Shown: positions 35,554 through 46,535, counted from the stretch's first letter. The stretch: 64,000 nucleotides of DNA from Diphasiastrum complanatum (GCA_029204225.1 CM055092.1:28183859-28247858), one strand, 5' to 3'. Numbers and translations: made by a program. Notes: generated by a model from the sequence alone, not told the origin.

Positions 35554-38318
35554 ATGGGATCAATTGGAGCCTATCTTCTTGAGGCTAGTGAAAGGCTAAA
35601 TTCTAATAATTATTCAACTTGGAAAGTAAGAATGGAGTCACTACTTGTGCTCCAAGATATGTTTGATCTTGTCATAGGAGAGGAAGAAGAACCTCAAGGA
35701 GGGCAAGATCAAGTGAGGTACAAAAAGAGAGCTAGACTAGCATTACATTGTTTGAAAATGAATGTTAGTAATGAACTTCTAAAGGAAGTAGCATCTTGTA
35801 CCTCGACCAAGGAGGCATGGAACTACCTCAAAGGGATTTATGAATCCAAAAATGCCTCTAGAGTGCTTATGATTAGAAACAAAGTTCTTCAAAGCATTAG
35901 AGGGAGTGATGAGAGTGCTCAAGAGTATGTCTTGAAAACATCAAAGAGGTACTCCAATGACACATGGTGGATTGATAGTGGGGCTAGTTCCCACATGACA
36001 TTCCAAAAGGATTTTTTTCTCAACTCTTGTACCTTTTGTAGGCTGTAAAAAGTCTATTCTGACAACAAGTGATCAAGAATGTAGAATAGATAGAGTGGGA
36101 ACTATTCCCTTAAGTCTTGGATCCTCTAAAAGAGTAGATCTTGATAATGTACTCTATGTTCCTACACTCACTAAGGATTTGTTAAGTGTAGGACAATTGA
36201 TGGATGATGGCTTAGATGTCCATTTTAAGCAAGGTGTTTGCTCCATAATGATGAATAATACTTGCATTGTAAAGGGATTTAAGCAAGGAAGGCTTTTTAG
36301 GCTTGATGCTAATGTTTTTCTTGGAAGTGTGAACATGGTGAAGGAGGAGCTCAATCAAGTGGAGCTTTGGCATAAGTGGTTGGGCCACCCCAACTTCAAA
36401 TCTATGGAGATGCTATGCACCAAGGATCTTGCTCTCGGCCTTCCAAAGACACTCTCAAAGTGTGGAAGAAGTAGCTTGTAGCCTCTCAAAGGCACACAAG
36501 CTACCTTTTGATATCTCTTCCACTAGATCTACAAAAGCATTAGATCTTATTCATAGTGATGCGCACCCTTTTTCTCAAAAATCTAATGGAGGTGCATCTA
36601 TGTATGTATCTTTTATTGATGATTACTCTAGATACACTTGGATTGAACTTTTGGATTCCAAAAGTAAAGTGTTTGAAGCTTTTGTTTAGTTCAAAACTCT
36701 AGTCGAAAATCAACTTGATGCTAGAATTAAAGTATTAAGGAGTGATAATGGTGGAGAGTATATCTCCACCAAGATGATAGAGTTTTGTAAATCCAATGGC
36801 ATTAAGAGAGAACTTACATGTACTTATAGTCCTCAACAAAATGGTATAGCCGACCGGATGAATAGAACACTATGTGAGTGTGCTAAGGCTTTAAGGATAA
36901 ATGCATCTCTACCTAAGTCCTTTTGGGAAGAGGCTATTATTTGTGCAACTTATTTGTGTAATAGATTGCCATGTAAGCCCATTGGAGGCATAACATCTTA
37001 TGAGGCTCTATTTTGTAAGAAGTCAAATCTTAAAGATCTAAGAATTTTCGGATCTACTTGCTATGTTTTTCAAGCATTAGATACAAGAAAAAAGGATGAT
37101 CCTACTTCTATTAAAGAAATCTTTGTTGGTTATGCTAAAAATAGCAAGGGATATCCATCTTATGTCAAGGATCTTGTAAGGTTTGAGGAGGAGCCTACAT
37201 GTGGTCAAGATCTTGAAGATCCATCTCAAGATCCGAGGACTCCAAGGAGATCTACAAGAAGGAAGGCCGAGCCCTCAAGGCTCACCTATGTTGACAAAAG
37301 GTGAACAAAGGGAAGATCTACATTCACTTACCTCTTACACTTTTCTAACTTCTATGTTTGATGAGCCAAGTTGCTTTGAAGAAGCTATGGAGTCACAAGA
37401 ATGGAGCAATGCCATGCAAAGAGAGTATGATGCTCTTATGGAGAATCACACATGGAAGCTTGTGGATCTTCCTCAAGGAAGAAAGCCACTTGAGTGCAAA
37501 TGGATCTATAGATTGAAGTACAATCAAGATGGGAGCATCAACAAGCACAAGGCAAGGCTAGTGGCAAAGGGGTTCTTGCAAACCAAGGGAGTAGATTTTG
37601 ATGAAACTTTTGCTCCTGTTGCTAAGCTAGTTTCCATAAGGTTGATTATTTCTCTTGCAACTACTCTCAATTGGCCTCTTTTTCAACTTGATGTGACTAA
37701 TGCTTTTCTCAATGGATATTTGGAAGAGGAGATTTTCATGAGGCAACTTGAGGGCTTCATCAAAGAAGATCAAGAGGAAAAAGTGTGTTTGTTGCTAAGA
37801 AGCCTTTATGGGCTTAAGCAAGCACCTAGAGCTTGGTACTCTAGGTTGAATACCTTCTTGAACTCTATTAAGTTTGTTGTAAGTGCTTATGATCCTTCTT
37901 TGTACTTAAGATTCAATGATGGTAAAATCATCATTCTCATTTTGTATGTTGATGACATTATCCTTAGTGGAAATGATCTTGATGGTATACAAGAAGCGAA
38001 AGTAGCATTGTTTAAGGAGTTTAAGATGGCTGATCTTGGTAATCTTCATCTCATATTAGGAATAGAAGTTCAAGAGGCAAAGATTTGAGTTTTATTTGTC
38101 AATCCAAATATGCTTCTTCTATCTTAGAAAAGTTTGAAATGAAATATTGTAAAGGAGTAGAAACTCCTATGGAGAAAAATGTAAAAGTTTCCAATAGTGA
38201 TGATGAAGCATCCTTGGAGGACATCACACTATATAGGAGACTTGTAGGCTCTTTGATCTATCTTACTATAACTAGACCTGATCTAAGTTATAGTGTAGGC
38301 AAACTAAGCCACTCTATC
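35554..38318 (+). pseudogene. Copia element 1 gag-pol
   Basis: The ATG at 35554 begins MGSIGAYLLEASERLNSNNY, the same family as Copia element 2. The gag loses about 540 bp after QEYVLK: the frame runs straight into the protease (TWWIDSGASSHMT), removing the zinc knuckle. Later: pre-integrase ELWHKWLGHPN (36.36 kb), integrase SDNGGEY and PQQNGIADRMNRTLCE (note ADR for the usual AER, so the catalytic Glu is Asp), reverse transcriptase QLDVTNAFLNGYLEEEIFM (37.69 kb) and LYVDDIILSGND (37.95 kb). Frameshifts near 36048, 36480 and 37300 and a stop at 36687 inactivate it. Confidence 0.9.
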
Positions 38319-38700
38319 GGTTCTAGGCGCAAATTAGTCAACAATCAGTGCAAACGATGCGTTTGAAATCGATACCCGGCCAAGAAATCGTAAATTTGCG
38401 TGAAAATCCGAACCGATTAAGACCTATTTATAAAAAAAAAAATTTGCACGTGTGGAGGAGTAGCGAAGGAACACGTGTCGACTTGTGATTGGTCAAAATT
38501 AATGCACTGTACCTAGAATGATTGATCTGACATGTGTCACGTGCGAAAATGACACGCGTCAAAAACGGATTGGTGCACGTGTCCCAGCCCACGTGGCCTC
38601 ATAATTGAGTCATCATTGTCAGTACAAACATTCCACGTGGACCAATTAGCTGACGACACGTGTCTCGGACATCTTTTCACACATGCAAAAATTTCGTATA
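38319..38700 (+). promoter_or_regulatory. CACGTG-rich promoter of copy B
   Basis: Seven CACGTG boxes at 38447, 38472, 38538, 38576, 38590, 38634 and 38657, followed by CGTATATATAGG (about 38694-38705), a good TATA box. The whole block aligns in inverted orientation with 31380-31768. G-boxes of this kind bind bZIP or bHLH factors; which one is unknown. Confidence 0.65.
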
Positions 38701-39011
38701 TATAGGTCCTTGGAATTTTCATTTTTTTCGTGGAATTTCCTGTTTTCGCTCCCATTATCGCTCTCAAGTGCACTCTCTCATCGTTCAAGCTTCCTCCCTC
38801 TCACAGTGCGCTCGAGACCGTTACTGCTGGTAGTCCAATATTGCTTTCGAACACGCATCTCGTTTCGTAAAATAATCTATGTATATCTTGTGCTCGAAAC
38901 TGATATTCAATTTTGATATCGATCTCAAGCGCCCTTTTATCGCAAATTTTCTCGTTTTCATCCACTTTGCTTTTGTTCAAACTTTTTTTTGTTAATTTTT
39001 TTCTTCTGAGA

Positions 39012-41083
39012 ATGATGGCCATGATCAGATCCACTACTCGTGCCATAACCCCTGTATAGCCATCCCATTTCTCTGATCCCCTTGGTACTAGCCGTAGACG
39101 TGGCAGGAAGCAAGTCTGGTTGAGGGAGATTAAGAAAACTCCAGAGATCAACTGAATTGTTGATCCCTAGAGCTCCTTTCGGCCGATCTGTAAGGAATGT
39201 CACTCTGTTAGTTGGGCTGAATGTTCGTTTTGCCGTGATAGCCATGCAGGTCTTACAGGGTACTGTAGAGAGTTTTCTGTACCAGTTTTTTGAGGATACT
39301 TGTCTTTTGGCAGTGCATGGTAAGCGTGTCACCATCATGCCAAAGGATTTTGTCATTCTCAAAAGGCTTCGAGACTGATATTCTGGTCTACATGTTGATA
39401 ATGCCAACACCTCCAGAGACCTGCCTCTGGATAGAACCGACTTGCCGACTACCTCTAGGAGGAAGAGGAAGCAGCTTGTCCCCAAGAAGGCTGGATCTCG
39501 AAGGCCAGCTGCTTTTCTTCCTCCTAGACATATCCCGACCAAGAGACCTCGTATCTTCTTGAGCTCTGAGTCAGATGCTGGAGAATCTGACTCAGATCGA
39601 GAATCTTCACCCTTCCTCCTCCTGCTATTCCTCCAGCTCCTTAGCAAGTGTCATCAACAGAAGTGTTGATTACCCAAGAGGAGCTAGACAAAATAATAGA
39701 GAAATCTATAGATATTGTTTCCGCTTCTGTTTCTACTCATGTACATAATCTTTTTGTTAGAATTCCATACGATCCAGCCCAGGTTTATTTTGATTCTGAC
39801 CATTATAATCAATATGAGACCTATCTAGCTAATAAAATTCATCTTCTCGGCAATTTTTTTTTATTTTTTTCTTCCAAATACACGTACAAGCTTTAGATTA
39901 GGTCCCAAATTTTGTGCCAAGCTGAAAGATAAAGCCTCAAAAATTTCAAATGTAATAGTAGAAGCTGGAGTATCGTTTTTGCAAAATATTATTAGCTTCG
40001 ATTCCCATGGTACAATTTTTGTTGTTAGTCCATTTTTCATGGGAGCGATAAAGGCGAAAAAAGCCAATTTTGAGAAGGCTGTCTATTTTATCGAATGCAA
40101 TCCTGTGGCGAAATTTTATTTGATTCCATATGAAAATAAGTAAGGATTGCTCTTTTGTTTTTGTTGTTGCATACTTCATTGCTTTAATAAGTAAGAAATT
40201 CTTTCATAAATATGGATTTATTGATATTTGTATTTTCGTTGTTGTGGAGCCTGAACATTCTTTCTATAAAGATAAATAAGGAGGGAGTATCAAATTTTCT
40301 ATGTGTAAAATCAAACTCAGCTACAAATACACATAGAGAATTTGATTCTCTACTTCATGATGCCGTTTGAAAAATACCGACAATGGCAACTTCAATTGGA
40401 GAGATAACTGTTAGATTTCTCAAGGTATATTCAATTTATCTTTGATATGCATGTATTCCTTTTTTTAATTAAAATATATCGTCATAGCATAAATAAATAA
40501 TATTACTAATTTTCGTTCTATATATGTAGTGTGTACAACAAAATGACGCTTTTTGTTGTGCATGGTTCGTCTGGTATAATACGAAGTTATTTTTTGAGTG
40601 GTATAATTTACAAGTGGATGTAGATATTGAAAAGGCAATATTCTGTTCATTTATAGTTCTTTTCATTCTGATTCATATTTTTTTACTATCATTGTTTGTA
40701 ATTTGCTGATTCTTGTGTTTTGTGATGACAGTTCCATCTTGAGCCGTATACTCCGGATGATGTATATAGATTTTCGGCAAGAGTTGATCAAAACCTATGC
40801 CCAATACGGTGTAAGCGTTGCACCTGGGATCGAGGGCCCTCAAAAGGAAGCTGCTCCTACCTTAACAGCCTTTCAGGTTGCTCAGGATGCAAATCTTATT
40901 TTATATGATAAAAAAGGAATAAAAGTCCTTCCTAATACGGAGGAAGGCAATATTATAGCAGAGATTCCTCTTGTCTTAAAAGGCATTGAGGCCCTTCCCG
41001 AAATAGAGGAGGGCGAGATTATGAAAGGAGCTGTTTCCTTATTAGTTTCTAATATTGATAGAAAATATAGAAAAATTGATTAA
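39012..41083 (+). pseudogene. Histone H3-like / Ulp1-like fusion gene, copy B
   Basis: Plus-strand partner of copy A. The H3 part is readable in one frame from LLIPRAPFGRSVRNVT (about 39153) through VRFAVIAMQVLQGTVESFLY, FFEDTCLLAVHGKRVTIMPK and DFVILKRLRD (to 39377). Just before it, RRRRGRKQVWLREIK has the alphaN-helix signature, with a stop between. The linker holds TTSRRKRKQLVPKK and SSESDAGESDS. At 39.89-40.14 kb it retains a segment absent from copy A (LGPKFCAKLKDKASKI... FVVSPFFMGAIKAKK... KFYLIPYENK) that fits the part of a Ulp1 fold just before the catalytic HW, but copy B has lost the HW itself by a short deletion near 40236. The next exon has VQQNDAFCCAWFVWYN (40530-40634). Its second intron starts GC rather than GT. 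An acidic tail ends at 41083. Confidence 0.65.
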
Positions 41084-41269
41084 ATAGAAATCTGTTTGTA
41101 AATAGAGATACATAAAAAAAAAAAGATACAATCATTTTATATGTAAACAACCCGTTTATGGATTTTTTTTATTGATATCAATATAGATTCTTACAATCAG
41201 GTTGTGTCCATAGTGTAATACTGGAATGCAATTTTTTATATTGATAAAAAGACATGATGATTGGCATGT

Positions 41270-41742
41270 ATTTGTTGATAATAAATCTCATTGTTCTTCC
41301 ATAAGTTGGATTGTTTTGCCAATATCTCTGCATTTGATCTCGAGCTCATGTCTTTTACGTACCTGCATAAAACTAGTACAAAATTAGTTACAATTAGTAT
41401 AGAGATTGTATTAGAAAGTTTTGATTGAAACTATTAATAAAAGATCAAGTGTTTACAGTTACTTACGAGTTTACCTTTGAAAATGAATCTGAAGTCTGAA
41501 AGTACATCATCTTGTAGGAGCAATAGTTCCCGTCGGATGTAGTTTAGACTCCAATCTTCTTCCACCTCAACACACACCAAAACGGCATCATTGTATATAA
41601 TTTCAATATTTTTTCGTTTTGAATGTCCACTGTGTGAAAAATTGCCTACATTGGCAAATCTAGCCATGTAGAATATTGTACATTTTGTCAATATTGTTTG
41701 TTGGTTACTTGAATGGCCAAAGTGCCACTTGTACATACACAC
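41270..41742 (-). CDS. Small unrecognised gene, possible ubiquitin-like fold
   Basis: Minus strand, two exons. Exon 1 (41742 to about 41466) ends EDWSLNYIRRELLLLQDDVL then DFRFIFKGKL at a GTAAGT donor. A GT-AG intron (TTTTATGCAG acceptor) leads to VRKRHELEIKCRDIGKTIQL and a stop a few residues later (about 41295). Splicing preserves the frame. The order charged strand, WxLxxIRxEL helix, FxFxxKGKxVxxxxE suggests a beta-grasp/ubiquitin-like arrangement; this is pattern resemblance only. It is convergent with copy B. Its 5' end is close to the next Copia LTR, and the true start may lie further upstream. Confidence 0.45.
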
Positions 41743-41799
41743 CTAAAGTAGGTTACCACGAGTCAAGAGGAATGGTTGTGTCTATTTGGTAGTAATTCC

Positions 41800-44700
41800 T
41801 ACTTTGTAGGATCTAGACCATGATTATGATGAGATTTGTACCTACCATGCACCTACCAAGCATGACTCTTGGAGAGGCTAGGGTTTTCACATTAGGGCAA
41901 GAAAGTGGAGTCTACTTCCTTATTACATGCTGGATTTTCACCTAACTTTGCAAAGGAAGTGTGTTTTACTATGTATTTCCATTATCCATAGTGAGAAGAT
42001 AGAAACTTTTTGGAGCCTCAAGGAGAAACTCGAGTTTCCTCTCATTGTATGGTGATTACTCTATTTTTCCAATGAAACCCAGCTTTGGCACTTTGTAAAC
42101 ACTGTCTACAGGCCGTACTACAGCCTTATTTCCACACGTGTGGAGTTGGATTAGACTATTTGATCAATGTTTTGATTGTCTCTACTTGTTTCCTATCAAG
42201 CTGCTAAACTAGATCTTGTTTTCTGATGACTAGTTTCTGATAGATTGTTTAACAAGCATACAATCACCTTGTGGATCATTCAAAGATCCATTTATGGTCC
42301 TTAGTACTGTACTTTTCACATGGTATCAGAGCCAAGTACAAGGCCATTGATCTGTGTTTGAATCTAATCCAGTTTTAGCAGGTTTTGGTGCAAAAAGCTA
42401 GTATTGGAAGGGTGAGCTGGTATCCAGGTTTTGGTGAGGGGATTTGATCCCAAACTTTTTCAGGATCAAAATCCGTACTGTTCACATGTGTGGGCATCTC
42501 TGAACCAGCATTTAATAAGCCATATTCATTGGATCATAGAAAATTCATATGGTGTCAGTTTGATGTAATTTTTGGTGCAAATCCTAGGATAAGCTACCAA
42601 GATCACTTGCCATTGATTAGTTTTGAATTTGTTTCATGAAAACTAATTAATCTAGGCTGATTTCAAACCTTCTTAAAGTGGAAACCAGGTCTTGAAAGTA
42701 CATCAAAGTGAATGAGAGAGATAGAGTCAGTTTTTGTCCAAGAATAGCCAAGATTGGCAAGATTTGCTTGAGTGTAGTTTTCATCTCATCTTATCTTCAT
42801 TCCAGCTTGTGAGGGAGTGATAGAACTGTGATTACAAATCCATCTGTTGGATTAGAAGTCAACATTTGAGTGAAACACTGCAAGTTAGAAACCTTTGTGA
42901 GTTTCAGGTCCAAACAAATCTATATCTTGTGTGTAGAATCTTGCTAGTAAGATGGGATCAGTGGGAGCCTACCTTCTAGAAGCTAGTGAGAGGTTAAATT
43001 CTACCAATTATGCTATTTGGAAAGTGAGGATGGAGTCACTAATGGTGCTCCAGGATCTTTATGAGTTTCTAATAGATGATGAAGATGAACCTCTAGGTGC
43101 ACAAGAATTAGTGAGATACAAAAAGAGGTCTAGGCTTGCACTTCACTATATTAAGATGAATGTAAGCAATGATCTTTTAAGGGAAGTATCATCATGTAAG
43201 AGTGCTAAAGAGGCTTGGGAATCTTTAAAATCTATCTATGAGTCTAGTAACACTTCGAGAGTTCTCATGCTTAGGAATCAGATTCTACAAAGCATGAAGA
43301 GGAGTGATGAGAATGCACAAGATTATGTGCTAAGAATCAAGTCTCTTAATAGGGAGTTAGCTTCCATTGGAGAGAAGATTCAAGATAGTGAGCTTGTTCA
43401 GATTGTCCTAAATGGTCTAGGGAGTGGCTTTACAAATTTGGTCCAAAGCTTTGCAATCCAAGACACTTTGCCTACTATAGAAAAGCTACACAGTGTATTA
43501 GTAGCTGAAGAGTGTAGAATGTTGCATACCAATGCAAGAATGAATGCTATTTCTCTGCAGGATGGTGATGAGAAAGCTAATTTCTCATTCAAAAGCAAGA
43601 AGAAGACCAATGGCAAGAAGAAGCACTTCAAGGAGACCAAGGAGGAGGATGAGGCTTCAAGCTCAAAGGGCAAGTTCAAAGACAAGTCCAAGTACAAATG
43701 TTTTTTTGGTGGAAAGAAAGGACATTTTGCATCAGAATGTCTCAAGAAGAAGAAGGCACAAGAGAGCAAACAAAGCAACATTGCACATCAGGAGGAAGAG
43801 GAGGATGAAGAGTCATCCTTGATGGTTTCCAACAAACCACCATCATCCAAGAGCAACACCAATGATTCTTGGTGGATTGATAGTGGGGCAAGTTCCCACA
43901 TGACATATCAAAAGGACATATTCTCCACCTTACTTTCTTACAATGACTTAAATAGATCAATCTATACTGCAAGTAGTCAAGAATGTAAGATAAGTGGAAT
44001 AGGAACAATTCCCTTGTATGTGGGATCATCCAAAAGGATGAATCTAGATAATGTTCTTTATGTTCCTAAGTTAACCAAGAATTTGCTTAGTGTTGGCCAG
44101 TTAATGGATAATGGCCTAGATGTACAATTTAAGCATGGAGTTTGTTCCATCCTTAGAAATGATGAATGTATAGCCAAAGGCTTTAAGCAAGGTAGATTAT
44201 TTAAGCTTGATGCTAATATTGCAGTGGAGAGTGTTAACTTGGCAAAGGTGGAGCTATCAAAGGTGGAACTGTGGCACAAAAGGTTGGGCCACCCCAACTA
44301 CAAAGCCATGGAATCTATGGCTACAAAGGAGCTTGCAGTTGGACTCCCCAAGCATTTGTCAAAGTGTGGGAAGAGATGTGAAGCATGCAGCCTCTCAAAG
44401 GCTCACAAGCTACCCTTCTCAAGATCTACATCAAGATCAAACTCTCCTCTTGAACTCATCCATTCAGATGTTCATAGTTTTTCACATGAGTCTAATGGTG
44501 GTGCCAAGTACTATGTAATCTTCATTGATGACTATTCTAGATTTTGTTGGATGTACCTCTTGTCTAGCAAGTCAATGGTGTTTGATTCTTTTGTAAAGTT
44601 CAAGACTTTGGTAGAAAATCAACTTAGTACCAAGATTAAGGTATTAAGGAGTGATAATGGAGGTGAATATGTCTCTAATAAGTTGATTGACTTTTGTATT

Positions 44701-45800
44701 TCTAATGGCATAAAGAGGGAGTTGCCATGTCCATACACCCCTCAACAAAATGGAGTGAGTGAGAGAAGAAATAGATCTCTTTGTGAGTGTGCTAAGGCCT
44801 TAAGGCTAGATGCTTCTCTATCCAAACCATTTTGGGGTGAAGCAATAACTTGTGCTAACTATTTGTGCAATAGATTGCCAAACCAAGCCATTGGAGGAAT
44901 CACACCATTTGAAGCTCTATTTGGAGAGAAGCCCAATCTCAAAGATCTCAAAGTTTTTGGATCCACTTGCTATGTACACCAATCCTTGGATAAGAGAAGG
45001 AAGGATGATGAAACATCCATCAAAGGCATCTTTGTGGGATATGGTGAGAATAGCAAAGGTTATAGAGTCTTCAATCCCATCACTAGCACGGTGATAGTGA
45101 GTAGGGATGTTATTTTTTATGAAGGACATGCTTGTGATTTGGATGATAATGCTACTAATCATCTTGATGCCAAGGATCATGCTAGGATGGAGGAGGAGCT
45201 TCCAAGTGAAGAAGAACTTGAGGATCCACCTCAAGATGCAAGAACTCCAAGAACTCCAAGAAGATCTACAAGGGCAAGATCCGAGCCATTGAGGCTCACC
45301 TATGATGGTCAAGGTGATCAAAGGGAAGGCTCATCATCTTTCACATCTTACACCTTTCTTACTTCAATGTTAGATGAGCCAACATGCTATGAAGATGCTT
45401 GTAAGTCTAAAAGTTGGATGGATGCTATGCAAGTAGAGTATAATGCTCTTATTGAGAATCATACTTGGGATCTTGTGGATCTTCCTCAAGGGAAGAAACC
45501 TCTTGATTGCAAGTGGGTGTTTAGATTGAAGTATAATCAAGATGGATCAACAAGCAAGCATAAAGCTAGGCTTGTTGCCAAAGGTTTTTTACAAACCAAA
45601 GGCATTGACTATGATGAGACTTTTGCTCCTGTGGCTAAGCTTGTTAATATCAGGTTGATCATTAGTCTTGCTACAACCTTCAATTGGGAGCTATTCCAAC
45701 TTGACTTCACAAATGCATTCCTCAATGGTTATTTGGAGGAAGAGATCTACATGAGGCAACCCGAGGGCTTCATCAAGGCAAATCATGATTGTACCCCTCT
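41800..45800 (+). mobile_element. Copia element 2, 3'-truncated
   Basis: The 5' LTR ends ...TTCACA at about 42320, directly before the primer site TGGTATCAGAGC (42321-42332). The LTR start is uncertain (between 41750 and 41800). Contains CCACACGTGTGG (about 42134), as in Copia element 1. The element breaks off in the reverse transcriptase near 45790, where an oppositely oriented Copia gag starts. Confidence 0.85.
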
Positions 45801-45810
45801 TCCCAATTAA
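42952..45810 (+). CDS. Copia gag-pol polyprotein, long open frame, truncated in RT
   Basis: 952 codons without a stop. Order: gag (MGSVGAYLLEASERLNSTNY; EAWESLKSIYESSNTSRVLM), zinc knuckle YKCFFGGKKGHFASEC, aspartic protease WWIDSGASSHMT (about residue 307), pre-integrase LWHKRLGHPN with CEACSLSKAHK, integrase HSDVHSFS, RSDNGGEYVS and NGVSERRNRSLCE (D,D,E complete), then reverse transcriptase CKWVFRLKYNQDGS, ETFAPVAK and QLDFTNAFLNGYLEEEIYM. It ends at GFIKANHD before the YVDD motif. In the knuckle the second Cys of CxxC is Gly. A typical Copia polyprotein is 1,200-1,400 residues, so about the last third is missing. Confidence 0.92.
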   Translation: MGSVGAYLLEASERLNSTNYAIWKVRMESLMVLQDLYEFLIDDEDEPLGAQELVRYKKRSRLALHYIKMNVSNDLLREVSSCKSAKEAWESLKSIYESSNTSRVLMLRNQILQSMKRSDENAQDYVLRIKSLNRELASIGEKIQDSELVQIVLNGLGSGFTNLVQSFAIQDTLPTIEKLHSVLVAEECRMLHTNARMNAISLQDGDEKANFSFKSKKKTNGKKKHFKETKEEDEASSSKGKFKDKSKYKCFFGGKKGHFASECLKKKKAQESKQSNIAHQEEEEDEESSLMVSNKPPSSKSNTNDSWWIDSGASSHMTYQKDIFSTLLSYNDLNRSIYTASSQECKISGIGTIPLYVGSSKRMNLDNVLYVPKLTKNLLSVGQLMDNGLDVQFKHGVCSILRNDECIAKGFKQGRLFKLDANIAVESVNLAKVELSKVELWHKRLGHPNYKAMESMATKELAVGLPKHLSKCGKRCEACSLSKAHKLPFSRSTSRSNSPLELIHSDVHSFSHESNGGAKYYVIFIDDYSRFCWMYLLSSKSMVFDSFVKFKTLVENQLSTKIKVLRSDNGGEYVSNKLIDFCISNGIKRELPCPYTPQQNGVSERRNRSLCECAKALRLDASLSKPFWGEAITCANYLCNRLPNQAIGGITPFEALFGEKPNLKDLKVFGSTCYVHQSLDKRRKDDETSIKGIFVGYGENSKGYRVFNPITSTVIVSRDVIFYEGHACDLDDNATNHLDAKDHARMEEELPSEEELEDPPQDARTPRTPRRSTRARSEPLRLTYDGQGDQREGSSSFTSYTFLTSMLDEPTCYEDACKSKSWMDAMQVEYNALIENHTWDLVDLPQGKKPLDCKWVFRLKYNQDGSTSKHKARLVAKGFLQTKGIDYDETFAPVAKLVNIRLIISLATTFNWELFQLDFTNAFLNGYLEEEIYMRQPEGFIKANHDCTPLPN

Positions 45811-46535
45811 AATAGCAATGATCGACTTATACAGTGCTTTCTGATTTTGACGGTACCACATGTGCCAAGTTCTAGAATTATCGGTCTGTCTTTCTTTTAC
45901 GAGCCCTTTGACCTGGGGAGATGATGAAATTGTGTTTTCTTGTTGATCAGGTTGCTTCGCTGCATTTTTCGCTTGGAGAATTCGACAATCCTTGATCTCA
46001 TGGTTATTGCGCTTGGAATACTTGCAAAACATCTTATGCTTCGACCGTGGATTTGATAATTCTCCTTGACTTTGAGTCTGTTTTTGATTTGTTGCATCCT
46101 TCTTGGAGCTTTTCTGCTTCTGTTGCTTAGAGCCTTTGTTGACATATAGAGCCTAAGAGGAGGAAGCAGACAAAGTGTCTTGACTTCTTCTATTGTCTTC
46201 TTGCAGCAACATAGTGATAACTCTAGTAAGAGTTAAATCTGAGTGTGTCGATATGATCATCACCCAAATCTCATATGTAGAGGGCAAGCTTGAAAGCAAT
46301 GTCATAATTGCATCTTGATCGTCTATGACTGATCCAATTGTGGCCTTCTGTTGCAAGAGATTCTTAAACTGGTTAGTGTGACTCTGAAGAAAATCACCAT
46401 TAGACATCTTGAGTGTGAAGAATTTTCTTCGTAGATGTAACTTAGTAGTTACGTCCCTCACGTCATATAGTGAGTTCAGGATGTCCCAAAAACACTGTCT
46501 CAATTAATTTTGGAATTTTAAATTTAGTTAGGACT
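45800..46535 (-). pseudogene. Copia element 3 gag fragment
   Basis: Minus strand: 46503-46153 encodes a Copia gag (CFWDILNSLY, LRRKFFTLKMSNGDFLQSH, VIDDQDAIMTLLSSLPSTYE). After a frame change, FCKYSKRNNHEIKDCRILQA (about 46030) is the zinc knuckle with its second Cys changed to Ser. It ends at the junction with Copia element 2. Confidence 0.85.

Larger units (their letters stand above)
34343..38318 (+). mobile_element. Copia element 1, truncated at its 3' end
   Basis: Has a 5' LTR (34343-34982, TGTTAG...TTGACA), the initiator-Met primer site TGGTATCAGAGC (34984-34995) and a decayed gag-pol, and stops abruptly near 38318 within the RNase H-proximal region, exactly where homology to the upstream region of histone-like copy B begins. 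No 3' LTR. Confidence 0.9.

Noticed and set aside
29543-41083. Interpretation of the H3-like fold as a functional centromeric CENH3
   Set aside because: Loop 1 has canonical H3 length rather than the longer CENH3 loop, and both copies carry stops; only LLIP and MPKDF are CENH3-like.
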